Notes: generated by a model not told the origin, from the sequence alone. A DNA stretch of 64,000 bases from Guyanagaster necrorhizus (GCF_019112545.1 NW_025064881.1:1152591-1216590); one strand, 5' to 3'; shown: positions 36,867-49,582, counted from the first letter of the stretch. Program-made: numbers and translations.

Positions 36867-39289
36867 TCAAGCGTACGCGTCACTCTCCGTCACCTTCGAG
36901 AGCGTAAATGGTCCCTCCCAAGCCGGCATACCAGGGTCTTCATGCGTTATTCTCCAGTTCCCAACGAAATTCTTCCCACCGACAATATATCCATAGAAGA
37001 ATAAGTTGCCCAAGCGGCGGTCGCGCTACAGAAGAAACACACGGCATGAGAACCCAGAAAATGGAGAACAAAAGAACCCAAGCACTCACTGCAACCCTAA
37101 GAATTCCAATCATACCATCCCATCGCCTAACCCTCCCGTAGTATGTGTAATGATTCCACGCCTGTCCATGCCTCTCATCCGTCCTTCCCGTAATGATAAC
37201 ATCCTGCACACCGGTACACGGCGGAGGAGGAACATTATCCAAAGGCGCGTCCTCATCATTTACTGCCGCATCAGCTCCCGCGTCCCGCCTTTTCCTTTCC
37301 TGCTTCTCCCGCATCGCACAACCCACGCATGTTTCTCGGTCATGAAACCGCCCTTTCGTCTTCGTCCTCGAATCGCTTCCATTCCAATTCTCATACACGT
37401 ATTCCTGGCCCCGAGCCGTCACCCGTATACCATGCCCGTCAACAGTGTCTCGGAAGGCTACGTCTTCAGGAAAATAGGCGTTGCGCATGCCTTGATCGAA
37501 TTCGTAAAGGAGATGTTGTCGGTCGATCTCGGGTCTGCTTTCGTCCTCGTCTATGGGCATATTATCGTCCTGCGACCCGCTCTCGCTAGCCATTTCCACA
37601 TCACATAGGCTATCCACGTCGTCCTCGTCTGTTTCTTCCTCTTCCTCCTCGGCATCTTCGTAACGTGAGGGTGAAACCCCACTTGCACCAGTAGGAACGA
37701 TATCACCGCCTGCATAAGATACATGCTCCCGCAGGCGCATGTACAAGGGTGCGCTTATGAGCCCGAGGTAATCCTCGCTAAACCCCTGGGGAAACGGTAC
37801 CGGATTGTCATTTTGAGTAGAATTTCGTCGGGTGTTATTTTGATTTGCAATCAACAGCTGCAGGAGCTGATGTTCACCAGGTATCTGTAGCGGTGAACTC
37901 GATGAAAATGATCTAAGGCAATTGGGGAAATAACCTACAGCCATACGACCGGCCCACAAACCGGTGAGTGATCCCAGGACGTGCATCTCGGCTTGACGAA
38001 ATCTGAGCTCGCGTACCTCATGGTCCGCAGTCTTGACTCTCATCCCTTTACCCAACTTTGCCCTTCGCCAGATCTCATCATCGTCTCCGAGATCATCAGC
38101 CCATGCATTGGTGCACAGCCTAAGTCTATACCATTCGGGATCGTAGGCTCTGCTTATGTCTGGCACCTCGTCCGAGAAATCTGGAGCGACAGTCGGAAGC
38201 TTCGTTCCCCCATACTTGCCGTCAGGGCCGCCTAGACGGTGCAGGTTCATCTCATGGATGTCCTCTTGCGTCGGGCCAATCTGCCCACCTAGGCCTCTGG
38301 ATATAGCCTCTGACCTGTTCCTAGGAAGGCTATAGTTCATACCATATGGATACAGCTCCCTGCGTGTGAAGAAAAGGAGCTTGGCAGCCGTAGTGACAAG
38401 CGGACAGGTCAAGCAGATACGGCGTGAGAAGTGAACTTGTGACCAGACACGAGAAGGGGAAAGGTATACTGGATAAGGGCCGTGGGCCGTAGGGACAGAA
38501 AGAAAATGGGCAGACCGGGTATGAAATGGAATGCGAGAGGATAGATGAGCAAAGTTGTAAGCTTTGGACTGGAGGGGCAAATCAAAGTGGTTCGGCGGTG
38601 CAAAGGCAGACGCGTAACGAAAAGGGACGGTAACAAAAGGCAGAATCAATTTAATGATACGGTCGGATGTCTCGTCTGTTTCAGAGAACAACCGTGCTAG
38701 TCCAAAGATGAGGTCACATCACCAGCACGCATTGAAACGGCAGCATACCTTTTGTAGAAAGTCTCCAGAAGATCCACAATGCCAACGCATTCACACAGTT
38801 GTCGAGCGGCCAGCCCCCGTTCTCGCTTGCTCCGTCATACAAGCGCAGGGTCACAAAGTCGTGGATCCACTCGTACGCGCCGACCGCGGTCAGCTGCCTC
38901 AGATTGTAGCCGTCGTCATCGAGGCACATAAAGTACACCACCCAAAGCACGTCCGAGACGTCGACGTCATACGTGTTTCTCAGCTCGCGCTCGCCATCCA
39001 GTCCTCGTCGCTCCAGAATGAACCGAAGCGTCTTGCGATACCAATAAAGCTGATGCTTCAGGTCTCGCGACGTCAGATCGAATGCACGGCGGCCAACAGC
39101 ACCGTAGCTGTACTTGAAGATGAATATTTCACGAAAAACAGCGTTGGATTCATGGAGGTAGAGGCCAATCTTGCGGCAGGTGAGAACGAAGGGCAGCAGC
39201 GAGCTGGGAAGGCCGCCATGAGTGGGACAGGCGATGTAGAAGGCGATTAGGTCGATTGTCTCTCGGGGCAGGGAGAGAAGTGAGGACAT
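36867..39289 (-). CDS. F-box-like protein 3, large acidic C-terminal part
   Basis: A probable ubiquitin-ligase adaptor of an agaricomycete family. ATG 39289 opens MSSLLSLPRETIDLIAFYIA, an F-box-like start, followed by LLPFVLTCRKIGLYLHESNA and the family block DVLWVVYFMCLDDDGYNLRQ. An intron at about 38675-38748 joins the remainder. The middle region contains SYAGGDIVPTGASGVSPSRY and a long acidic run (AEEEEEETDEDDVDSLCDVE). Near the end are CVGCAMREKQERKRRDAG, QAWNHYTYYGRVRRWDGMIG and, after the last intron, FYGYIVGGKNFVGNWRITHE, with TGA 36867-36869. No stop interrupts more than 1.7 kb of coding. The tail resembles the family's glycan- or SPRY-like end, which is only an impression. Confidence 0.7.
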
Positions 39290-40081
39290 GGCAAAGGATG
39301 GACAAGGACGAAAAGCACGTCGGATTCATAGCGAGAATAGTTTATATAAACTAGGTGGGAAACTAATCTCCGATGCTTGAGAAAGCTGAATCAATCCACG
39401 CCGCGGATGTATCCGTGTTTATCCTTGATCGTTCATCTGTATTGGTTCGATTTTTTCCTCCTTTTACAGCCCTTTTCTTTTCAACTTTCTGATAAAATCG
39501 CGTATCCCCCGAATTTTCCTACCGATACCCTGAAGATTACCTTCCCAAGCTCTCTATTCGCACTGCTTTGCCACTTTCGCATCTATCCATGTGCCGAAGC
39601 ACCCCCAAAACGGCAGTTTTCCTTTTTCTTGATCGCCGCCTTGCGATCTGTCACCCATCTACGTAAGTAAGTATCACCGCGACTCTGCGCCTGCCCAGAC
39701 TCGCAGACTCGCACGACCTTTCCATCAGCCCCCGTTTGTGATGTGATAAGTACCAAATCTCTCCCACCTGATCTAAACTCTGTACTCAGCGGCCCTCTTT
39801 CTTCGGTCATGTCCGACTCTTTTCAGAACTTTTGACATATCGTCCCTGCGCATTGTACGAATGAGAATGACCATTAGGAGTGATGTCAACGCCAAGTGGG
39901 GAGCTCTATTCTTTTAAGACCTGAAATGAAAAACACGTACGCCTACTCGCCTGCATCGATAAAATGTGAAATTATCGGGCTTCAACTGGCTCAGCAACGA
40001 ACGTCGTTTTCGAACTTTAACGGATAATTCAGTGAGATTAGTCAAGTATACAAAAAGGAAAACACCCAACGTTTCGTCTCT
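39290..40081. other. Intergenic, promoter of F-box protein 3; no other gene
   Basis: Pyrimidine-rich stretches and two open frames (one on each strand, 39.4-39.8 kb) show no recognisable protein text. A TATATAAA-like run (near 39338) lies about 50 bases upstream of the F-box 3 start on its strand. Confidence 0.4.
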
Positions 40082-40159
40082 CTCTCTGACTGGGAGTCGA
40101 ACCCAGCTTTCGCGCGTTCAAATGACAGGCGCGTGTACTAACCGATATACTATCAGAGA
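40082..40159 (-). tRNA. tRNA-Asp (GTC) with a 6-base intron
   Basis: The reverse strand folds as a cloverleaf. The acceptor stem is TCTCTGA/TCAGAGA, then TA, D-arm GTAT-ATCGGTTA-GTAC, anticodon stem CGCGC/GCGCG, variable AAAG, and T-arm CTGGG-TTCGACT-CCCAG. Between the anticodon-stem strands lie 13 bases, CTGTCATTTGAAC. Removing TTTGAA after position 37 leaves the normal Asp loop CTGTCAC with anticodon GTC. The T-loop TTCGA and D-loop GG are canonical. Confidence 0.85.
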
Positions 40160-43100
40160 GCTGGTTAGGCTTCAGTGTTTCCTTATATATTCTCTAAATG
40201 TGATGGTGGTGGTGCACGGTCAGTCTCCCCATCTACTCCGTTGACTGCCCCAGACCACCATCATCAATTCGAACCCAAACAGTAAGGCCTCTTCGTTTCT
40301 AACAGAAACTGTTTCCCACACCAATTTATCCTCCCTGGATAGTCAGCGGTAAGTAACCTAGGCCTGGAACTTCCCGCCGGTAGCGCCCCCGCGGCTAACA
40401 AATATTTCGGCATATGCATTTTCAAACCACAATTTCGAAACCTAGATAACTCTACGTCACTCACGACTGAGCACTCATCTCTGGATCATCAACCCGGGGC
40501 ATGGCCCATGGGGTCATTAACAATTTCGACTCCGCGAATATGCTTTCAAGTAGTCTCCGTCTCTTCTTTTCGTGCCCGTATCTCCTTGGATGATTTTTGT
40601 TCCACAAACCTGGAACCCGCATTGCTTAGCTGCCTTTTGAGGTACTCCAGAATTTCTGATTGATGACTTTATGACGATCGGGTCGCAAATACCCGTAGCG
40701 ACTCGAGTGAAATGAAAATGGACCGCCACGGCGGCGATGAGCCCCTCGTCTTCCATTTCTCATTCCCACCGTACTGCGTAGTCCAATGAGTAATACCCGC
40801 GGCGACGGCGGCGGCTATCTCCTCGAACGGTCTCAATTTTCTGTGCTATCAGAAATTTTTCTCGTAATGGCTTCCTCTCATCGTCAAAACGTTAGCATTC
40901 CTCACGCTCATGGTCGTTCTCAAGAATAGCGGTTCACTACTTCCGTAACCCATTCATATACTACAACTGTATTGTCCCTAGATATGCTTTCTGCCATCCT
41001 CAAGCCTCATAGTGATGAAGAAGTTTGGTGTTTTCCTCGCTTCTATCTTCCGCATGCCGAGCCTCCGAAGCAGCAACTCGTGTGTCCTCCCGATACTCAT
41101 ACAATAACAAACCAATCACTATGTGTTCTATTCCTAACGGATGCATTTTTCCTCTCTGTCACAAGAACAATGTCTCTGTTCCTCCCGCCTCTCCCGGATA
41201 ACCGTCTAAAGTCTTCGATTTCGCACGTTCTTCCCCGCCATTTATCTAGGATCCCGTCTTCCAGTAATGTGAATCTACAGCGACTCGGGTTCCGATGGTC
41301 ACTGTCTTCTATTAGGCCATGCCTCTTCGTCTGTACTTCTCAAAACAAATCCACTCATTACATTGTGGGAGTTATGGGAAGGTTGGTCGACGGAGATCAT
41401 TCTGGGGTACCATTCCACTTTTCTAGTTCTTGATTCAGACCCTGAAGCCCCTGATGGATGCACCATTATCCCTCGCTGCTACTTGTTTCACCGGTTCTCT
41501 TTGCGCCCCGAAGCAGCAGCAATACCGGTGTCTGTACTCACCTGGATCCCAATCTTAGGTCTTCACGGAACACACTAGGAATACAAGGATCTCATCCAGT
41601 CTTCTGTGATTAAAAGCACCGCGACCTGCGAGCAATGTTGAATGTGAAACGCTAAAGAGTCAGCCGGCGTACGCTGATTTAACCCCTTTCTCAAGAGAAC
41701 ACAGCTGCGAGGAATCGTGACCGTCAATATAGTAGCTTGTTCGTTGAAGCTGCAGCTTGATATTAATGACCATCTCGTTCGCTCTAAATGGTCCCTTCAA
41801 TCAATTCTAGGCCCGAGAGCTGAAGGCGCGGCTCACGGGAACTTCTATTTTTAATTAACTGTACATCTATAGGGGTGTAGTTCGTCGGGATCATCGGTCA
41901 GATACGTCTAACAGTGGCCGTCTTGTAGAATAGAGAACACTGGAAGGCAGAAGTCTGGATGAAGACAAACCATCCCAGAAATTGTACGGCACATTAGAGG
42001 TACCGCTGATCTATACTCTCCGTTTGACAACCTGACTTTCGAGGATGAAAGCGAGCACCGTCCTCTGAAACGAGCGATCATCCCGGGAGAAAACCACGGC
42101 CTGATTCGCTTTTGGGGCAGAGACCTGTGAGAATTGTAGTGTCACTAGCGGAGTCTAGATTTTGGAACTCGAAAAATGAGAAGTTGTGTTTTTTTTTTTT
42201 TTTTCAAAAGGACGATATCGAAGACAGACGCTCTTAGCTCCTCTCCTTTGGAAGAAAGAAGCTGGCTATAAGGATCACGAACGTGTTGCCTGACTTGGCG
42301 CGAAGTGCTTATTTATGCATCCAGGAATCTAGGCAGAATCCAGGCTAGTTTTCTACTACCAGTGCCTGTGTAGTATAGTAGATAGGACTCTGGCGGCGCC
42401 AGTGGATAACCCATATTGTATCAGAGCGGAATGTTAAAGATCCCTCCTCTTTGGGCTTTTAAAACTTCGTGTTTCCGGAATCCATGTCTGAAGAATGGTC
42501 ACCGAATATAAAGAAGAGAAAAATGTCAAGGTCGATCGCAACGGCCGCCCTACTAATGTGAGATTACAGGTCAGGCCCGTCGAGTCAACGCGTCTTTCGA
42601 TGCCCATCTTTGTTCATGCATATTCCCCACTTTGGTTCTAGGCAATATCGTGAGATTCAATTCTTTCGAAGAACAAACGAAGCCCCACCTTTTTTTGTCG
42701 CCTGCAGTTCTTGGTCGCCACACACAGCGACCCTGAACAAAAAAGAGCGCATGCCGTCTTCACTAGCGTGACGAATGAATGGAAGAGAGCAGCCTCATTC
42801 CGGTCGCCATCACCACTATTGAACTGTTTGCCTAAGAGGTCCCAGAGATAGTACGTTGCAACGTGCGACCCTTGATAAGAATTCAGGTAGCAAGCCTTGC
42901 GGCGCGCTTTTAGACGCACCTCAATAGTAAGATCTAGCGAACCGCAGTCGGAAGACTCCTCGACATATTTGAGACAACAATGTAGAAAAATAACAGCATC
43001 TTTCTTCGGCCAGCCATGATAATGTACTAAGAGAGGGAGGGTGGTGGGTTTACGCCGCCGATGAGGGCACATTATCGAGGCTGACGGCATATGCTTGAGT

Positions 43101-45954
43101 GAAGTCGACGTCATTCCAAACCTCAGGTAGAGGCTTATTCTTGAACCTTTCGATGGTTCTACTGGTATGTCCGTTCAACAAGAAGCAAGTGAACCGGGAC
43201 ATGACTCATCTTACGCCCATTTATCGCCCCGCTTAAAAGTTGTGAGACCACGAGCTTCTTCTATTCATGCAATTGTCCGAGTCCAGGTCGAATGATAACG
43301 CTCTGACAAAGCTTCAGAGTCTCCAGGGAACCTTGAGCCTGACCGTGACAAATCAGCCAAAGCTACTGGTGCGGAAGCTGCATAAGCCTTGGTGGTCTTT
43401 TCTAAAACAAAATTAGGAACGGTTGATGTCAGTACAAACGGGAGGAGGCTTACGTCCGGTCTGAGGACAAGCGCCAAGGTGATCGAATACTAAAGAACCG
43501 TCAGCAACTTGGCGCACATTGGTCTTGCTGAGAATATTAAGAGAGATGGAGCCTGCGGAGATTTGGAAAAGACATCAGCGATTTGACAGCGACAGCGAAC
43601 ATTCACATTCAAATACCATGATTAATGTTCAGTATACCGAAGACCAGAGGTGATCCACCTACGGCGAACCTCGAGAGCTCTGAAGACCATAAGGCAGAAA
43701 TGTTATGATCTGATTAGAACGAATACCGACATTTCGCCTATATCTACCTATCAACTTCTTCATATTACGAGAATCGGAACCACATTGACTGGTGGTGTTT
43801 TCAAAGTCTACAGAAGCGATGAGTCGCAAGGATTGCTAAGAATGCGGGGACCATACCATAGTCCCAGGCGAATCTACTTCCACGTCGGGTGGGGAACGAT
43901 ACTTTTGCATTTATGACCGCAGTCGGGCGTGGGCTTCTTCGTCCTTTTGCCATCCCCGTTCAATGTCAGCTCGATCTTTCGCCTTGACACGTTCATGATG
44001 TCCTGCTTCGATTCCACGGAAGTCAAACGGTCGGGATAGGCGATTAATGACTAACATACCTTTTCATTGCGCTGATTTCCACGAAAGAAGCCCCGTGGAT
44101 CGTTAATTTTGTCCCTGATGACTCCATGCGTTGAGGCCCAGAGTGATCATGGGGGTCGAAAAAGTCCTTGTGTTCGCGGAGCACACGAAGAACAGCCGTC
44201 AGAGGAAATCGAAGGGCATTTTAAAGTTATCGACGTTCTTTCGTTAGTACCATCAGCTTCACTTCCTAATCGACTGTCATGGCCTTTGCATCATGTTCAA
44301 AACGGAATGCAAGGTACCTGCAGATGCTTGAAGTCCGTCCATCTGATCATCAGCGACATTTCCGCCAACTATGTCAGGCACGCATACCAATGGGGCTCTT
44401 GCTATTGCTTCATGAATCAACCTGCGATCATCGTCCTCCCTGCCATAGCCCTGACGTAGGAGAAACTGTTCTCGGTCTTTCAGCTAGTATTTAGGGTCTG
44501 GCCGATAATGACGTCGTTTCGAATGCGGCGTGTCGCGGCAGATAGCCTGCATTGGCAGAGGTAGCAATTCGGCCATGGCAGAGGCCTTAGTGGGCACTGG
44601 CCGACATGTCGGGCATGACGACTTACTCCGTTTTTTGACAGGGCAGGCATTGTGAAAGCAGAGTCATGTTCACGGAGATGCGCTCGACGTGAGGTAAGAT
44701 GGCGGAGGGAAGCTGGAAACACCGGTTGTCAGCAATGTGAATGCACCAAGAGCTATTCGCCCCGTGTAGCATAAGATTTGGTCCCTAAAATTAAGTTCTA
44801 CCGGCTTCGGTGACCTCGGGATCGTCTTGAATCTCGAGAGAGCAAAGTTCATATTCTCCGAAACGGGGCAGCATGGTGGAGAAGAAGGGGTATAGCGTCC
44901 TGAGAGATTGCCCAAAGATTCCGCAAGTTACCATATCCAAGAGGACAGAGCAAAGGGAGAGGAACGAAGTGGTAAAAGGTAGGCCGACAGCGGTATGCGC
45001 CGAAACGGGGTAACGATGCCTTCGCTCTCCCAATATGACAAGAATGGATGAATCTTGCTTGAAAATATTCATTTGTGTCACTCAAAGCACACAGAAAAGA
45101 TGAGAACTGATTGCACCGCCGGGCCTTCGGCACCTAAGAGTACAGGAGCAGCCCAAGTCATTCCGGAAGAGTGTGACAATCATGATAAACTAAGCATGAA
45201 ATTTTTCGTCTTGTGGCCATCCGCCTTCGAAAAGTGTCTCGAGATCGTTTCACAGAGATGCCGAGAGACAGATGGTATCATCAGGAGGGAAGTTTGATAT
45301 TACTGAAAGTTGAAATAAAGTAATCCTGGTGGTATAGGAAGTAGAGCTCCGTCGGGGCTCGACTCGGAAGCAATAATGTCAGCCCAGGCCCAGCAAGGCC
45401 TGAACCTACTGTATTGACTTGACGGTGTGAAAGCCTAAATCCAGCCCTGGGCTTTTGGTATGCGTTTCTCTACCCAATTATTGCGTATTCTGCTACTATT
45501 TTAGAAGCAACTACCCATTGGCTATTTCGGCATGATGCCGGTTATTTGCCGACTCATACGTGGGCCAGCTGCCGCATCCTGTGCCGAGTACAGCCGTCTT
45601 CAATGAGCTTTTCACTCTCTTCTGCACGTCGCACACACCATCATAATAATGAAACAGGCCATTGAGTATAACCTTGTTTCTTCACATAAAATAGTGCTAG
45701 ACATGTCTTCTTGTGCACCAAGCCGGGTCCTGTTTTCAGGCTTCTATTTCAGCCCGCAAACGCCGAGCCCGTTAAGCAAGCCTCGCCCACACATCACTAC
45801 TAGTGACGTAGTCTTTCTTGAAACTATCATTAGGGCTCACGGTACTGTCCTAAACAGAGGACAAACCGTGGTAACGAGGGAGGAGTGCATGTAGATCCGA
45901 CTTGGTTCCAGGTTCGACGCGTGAGACGATAATTATAAAGTAAGCCACTCTTAC
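40160..45954. other. Gene-poor stretch, no supported gene
   Basis: Nearly 6 kb with only short unrecognised frames, for example 40972-41433 plus and 42638-43114 minus. Minus-strand text near 43.3-43.6 kb (KTNVRQVADGSLVFDHLGAC) looks more protein-like, but I could not extend it into a gene. A 17-18-base T run lies near 42187-42204. The stretch may be TE debris and decayed genes. Confidence 0.4.
42416..42429 (+). other. Possible Copia-type primer-binding site
   Basis: TTGTATCAGAGCGG closely resembles the TGGTATCAGAGC primer-binding site (initiator tRNA-Met) used by many Ty1/Copia elements. It is preceded within a few bases by CCCA, as an LTR end would be. No second LTR and no pol text was found nearby, so at most a remnant. 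Confidence 0.25.
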
Positions 45955-45962
45955 TTGTAGTC

Positions 45963-46207
45963 TAGGGATGTCCACCGTACCCGTATCACCAGCACCTCGG
46001 AAAAATATTTTACGGCCGTATTTTGACGGTCGTCACACAGGTACCTCAAATTTGAATGGATTCCGGATTCTTTTGATGTAAGGTAAGTTAACTCGATGAA
46101 CTGTCTCATCTAGGAGAGACTATAGGTACTGTCGGAGGTACTGTCGGAGGCTATTTTTCATACGGCTTACGGCCATAACCGCGTCTACGGTACGGTGGAA
46201 ATCCCTA
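45963..46207. mobile_element. hAT-like MITE, 245 bp
   Basis: The left end is TAGGGATGTCCACCGTACC and the right end, reverse-complemented, is TAGGGATTTCCACCGTACC, one mismatch in 19. The flanks TTGTAGTC (45955-45962) and CTGTAGTT (46208-46215) match at 6 of 8 positions, as expected for an aged 8-bp hAT target duplication. The inside has no open frame but has TACGGCCGTA-type palindromes and a short direct repeat GGTACTGTCGGAG. It is non-autonomous. The TAGGG start is typical of hAT ends. Confidence 0.75.
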
Positions 46208-46384
46208 CTGTAGTTGGTTACCTTGACTATCTGCTGGGGTTCTTATGAGGTCGCATTCAGACTCAATTGTTGGTAAGTAATATTTTTTGTTTCAATGTAT
46301 GCTTGGAAACACGAATTGGTTCACCTGTAGTTACGATATCAACTTTCCTGCCTTCTGTTCAAGAGGCCAGCGTCAATGAATGCC

Positions 46385-46930
46385 CGTTTAGAATCGTTCT
46401 GACCCTACCGCCGAATTTTTGTCGAAGTTAATCCCATATCGGCGAAACCCCATTCTGTCTGTAGCGGAAGATCATCGTGCATTCAAATGGCCATGCAGCG
46501 CGGACCATTCGAAAGAGACATTTTTCCCATTGTGCTCCTTCCGGACCATTTTGCAGCCTACATCTCTCTGAATCCATAGGTCACCGCCATAGCTCTTTCT
46601 GCGCGGTCAATAGCCGACAAAAGGTTAAAACCTTCGCGGAGATGAGTCCGTAATCCTATGGCCGGGGACTCGGCGTCTCGTGTTGGACCAAAAATATGAG
46701 AGCATTCACACTGGATAGCGTGACAGGTACTGAAGAAGGACCGATCGCTTAATGTTGATGCTTCCTTCACTCGTCTGAACATTATAGTGTGAGTCTTGGT
46801 GTTTACAATGGCGTGTCTGTCTTGGGAACCGAGGATTCATATGACAAGGAAGAGTGGTCAGTTTTGAAGACTCCACGACCGTGTGACTACTGTTCAAATC
46901 TAACTCGACTGCTCATACGCGCCTGTGGTT
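46385..46930 (-). repeat. Inverted copy of the 32-kb unknown repeat
   Basis: Read on the minus strand, the order of conserved blocks is the same as at 32.33-32.84 kb: CACACGGTCGTGGA, GTTCAGACGAGTGAAGGAAG, TTTTTGGTCCAACACGAGAC, CCGCGAAGGTTTTAACCTTT, TGGCCATTTGAATGCACG and GGGGTTTCGCCGATATGGGA. A 74-codon frame here (MFRRVKEASTLSDRSFFSTC..) is partly shared with the 32-kb copy, which has stops. Confidence 0.65.
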
Positions 46931-46982
46931 TGTTAACTTAGTTATCTGCCGAGGTTGTTACGGTACGGCAGCTTGCGCTCAG

Positions 46983-47233
46983 TTTGAAGAAGTCTCCTTG
47001 CCCACACGTATCCCATTTTACTGGCTGTCTACCAGTGCTGTGCAATTGCTTTTTCAGTTGAGGAGGCCAGGCTTGACTTGTGCACAACGTAACTCTTTAT
47101 AATATTATTTCAAGGGAGGTATGAAACAAGGTCGTTTATGAACTAGAAAAAATATTACATGAGTTTGCCATGCACCAAACCAAGAAGCTTGTCATTGAAA
47201 ACTTGCAAAGCTCAGTCGCGACCGTGGAGGTGC
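46983..47233 (+). repeat. Left direct repeat flanking the F-box/LRR gene
   Basis: About 250 bases that match 49583-49812 in the same orientation at roughly three quarters identity. Shared blocks include TATCCCATTTTACTG, GAGGAGGCC/GAAGAGGCC, ATAATATTATTTCA and GCGACCGTGG. It lies just downstream of the minus-strand gene's stop. Confidence 0.7.
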
Positions 47234-47276
47234 AAAAGAAGACGAGATAGGCAGAAAGCACATAAAGTAGAAGTAT

Positions 47277-49450
47277 CTACCACCACTTGCAGGAGTCTTC
47301 CAAGTAATCCTCGTCCATACAAGGATTCCACTCAAGAGCTGGAAGGTTTCGATCATGTGGCGCTGTGTCCGGGATGGGACCATCTTCTCCGATTAGCCAC
47401 CAGGACCTGGCAGGATCATGGAGATAAACCATTACCAGCTTTGGCCCCCGGCAGTATGCCTTAAACACAGAAGCTCCACACAAAGCATATTCTATGTCTT
47501 CATGGTCATCCGACTCGTATCCCAGGTAGGGCCGCACGGATACATCCTGATCGTTGTGACCTTCCAGTCGGAGCATCGACCACGGCGTGATAACTTCATC
47601 ACAAAAGTATTGATAGTTCCATTCGAAATGTCTGAGCCTTGTGAACTGAGAAAAGGGAGGTGCATACGTCCATATCGGTTTAGGCCACATACAGTGGGTA
47701 CTAACACTCTGAGCGGAGCCGCCACGGCGGAGAAGCATCAAGACCAATAAATTTGGCAGTTTCTGTGCGATGGCGTCGATGATGTCTGGGTATCCTTGGA
47801 GTAGTCCGTCCAACACAAGCACTTCCATTGGATAAGACTCCAACGCACCGGACAGGGTGACCACCTCCTCATCCAAAATGGGCTCTCGGAAATCCAATTT
47901 AAGATGAGTCAATCGACGGACGTCCGACGAAGGTGAGATGAGAAGCATGTTTTCCACGACGTGAACATATATGCGAGGAAGACTAGAGAGGGACACCCGT
48001 TCCATAGCGCACATGTTTGAGAATGCATCTAGCTCAGGCACATGTGGATAAAATATGAACAAATTCTTGATAGAATTCGCCCAGGAATCAAGGAAAAGCA
48101 GAACCTGGAGCCCGTCTGGATCAATTGTCAACACCAGGTTTTCAATTCTGTTGAGAATCCACATAGGATAGCAGAGAAGTGAAGTGATAGGCGCGTGTAT
48201 CGCAAGTTTTAGGGTTCGGAGGTGGGGGAGAGAAGCTATCGTCTGAGTGAAGGGATTACTGAGCAAAAAACGAGAGACGGAGAGGGACGTGAGATTTTGC
48301 ATAGTTTCGAGGACCGAACAAAATGCGTGCTCAATAGTCTCGAGATGGATAAAAGTACCGGAACCCAGGTAAAGCCCACGGCTATGGTCGAAGACACTGC
48401 GAACTCGGATGTGAACGGTTTTGATTTTCTGGGTAATATCAGGGCGGCCGAGCAAGAAATGAACTTGAGATAAACTTTGATCATGCTCCTTTAGATAACG
48501 TTCTAACGTCGCCGCTTGCCTCTTCTCTTCAAGAAGCAGTATCACGTCTGCGAGATTCAGTGTATTGAGAATCAATCGTCGCGACTACCGAAATGATGAA
48601 CAAAAACTTAAGGGGAAACTGGCAAATGAACGCACGACAAAGATGTAGCGCTGGGAGATGACGCGCAAACTCTTGCAAGTAGACGAGATTATTCGTGTAT
48701 TTTCAAGGCTTGCATTCTTCATGATGAGATCCAATAACTCGTCTGGAAGATGCAAAAGATGACGTCTTTGAAACTTCGGCGTGTAGTTAGCTTTGGTCAT
48801 GAGCCTCAGAACTTCCGCTGAAAGTAATTGCATGGAAAGTAAGCGCCCGAGAATCATAGAGGGCATTAGGCCTTGCTTACCCACGCGACATTTTACAAAC
48901 CAGTAACCATTTTCATGGACGACCCACTTGGACCTGAAGTTCTGCCAAAGAAGAGGCCGGTGGAATGTGTATTCTGGCCGAGATATGGAGTGGCCATATC
49001 CCGGCTGTTCCTCAACGTAGGGAGTAATGTTGAAATCTGCAATGAATTCATTCCAGACTGGTTGGAGGAAAAGGAACCGCTGAAACACCAGGTCGCTCTC
49101 AGTACATAGGAGAAAGAAAATGCTACGTACAGGCTTATGCCGGCCTGTGAGGTCCAGTTCTCCCTTGAAGTGGCGTCAGAATAACATTCGCAAAATGCAC
49201 AAGGTTTACCACTCACCGAATAGAATCCACACATCTCTAGAAAAAAGGTTTCCAAACATGCGAACCGGAAATCATTGTAGCCGCCCCATGGGCTAGTTTC
49301 GCTGTTTCTGAGGAACAGGTAGTAATCAACAACTTGTTCGTAGCACGTCAAGAGTGGCCAAGTGTGGACAGGAATCATAGGAGAGCTCGCCTTTGCTTCT
49401 GATCGGTAGGTGACCTCACCTTCGAAGAGAAATGGTATTTCGGAGTTCAT
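47277..49450 (-). CDS. F-box/LRR-like protein (agaricomycete family)
   Basis: ATG 49450 opens MNSEIPFLFEGEVTYRSEAK. It continues with PMIPVHTWPLLTCYEQVVDY, WGGYNDFRFACLETFFLEMC, FQRFLFLQPVWNEFIADFNI, SKWVVHENGYWFVKCRVGKQ and GLMPSMILGR, an N-terminal block known from many mushroom F-box proteins. The F-box is LLHLPDELLDLIMKNASLEN then TRIISSTCKSLRVISQRYIF. A long C-terminal exon (47277-48575) has leucine-rich repeats such as LPHLRTLKLAIHAPITSLL, VRRLTHLKLDFREPILDEE and FTRLRHFEWNYQYF. It ends DEDYLEDSCKWW at 47277-47279. A probable SCF substrate receptor; the substrate is unknown. It sits between two direct repeats. Confidence 0.8.
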
Positions 49451-49582
49451 TTGCAAGGAAAGGGTTCGTTGGCTCAGGCTGGTGGTTACTAGTCAAGCTG
49501 AAAATGACCCAAATCTAACAAAGGCGCTAAAGTCGACATGTGGCTCTCGAAAAGGAAGCGAATTTAATTTTGACACGGCCGC

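Noticed and set aside
37006..37608. 200-codon plus-strand frame
   Set aside because: It is antisense to the long coding exon of F-box protein 3.
38654..39250. 198-codon plus-strand frame
   Set aside because: It is antisense to the F-box 3 N-terminal exon, which has recognisable F-box text and a proper start.
40972..41433. 153-codon plus-strand frame in the gene-poor region
   Set aside because: No recognisable text, no plausible exon partners and Ser/Pro/Leu-rich composition as in chance frames.
42361..42429. tRNA-like D-arm and anticodon-arm text
   Set aside because: There is no T-arm and no acceptor pairing. It may be an LTR end with a primer site.
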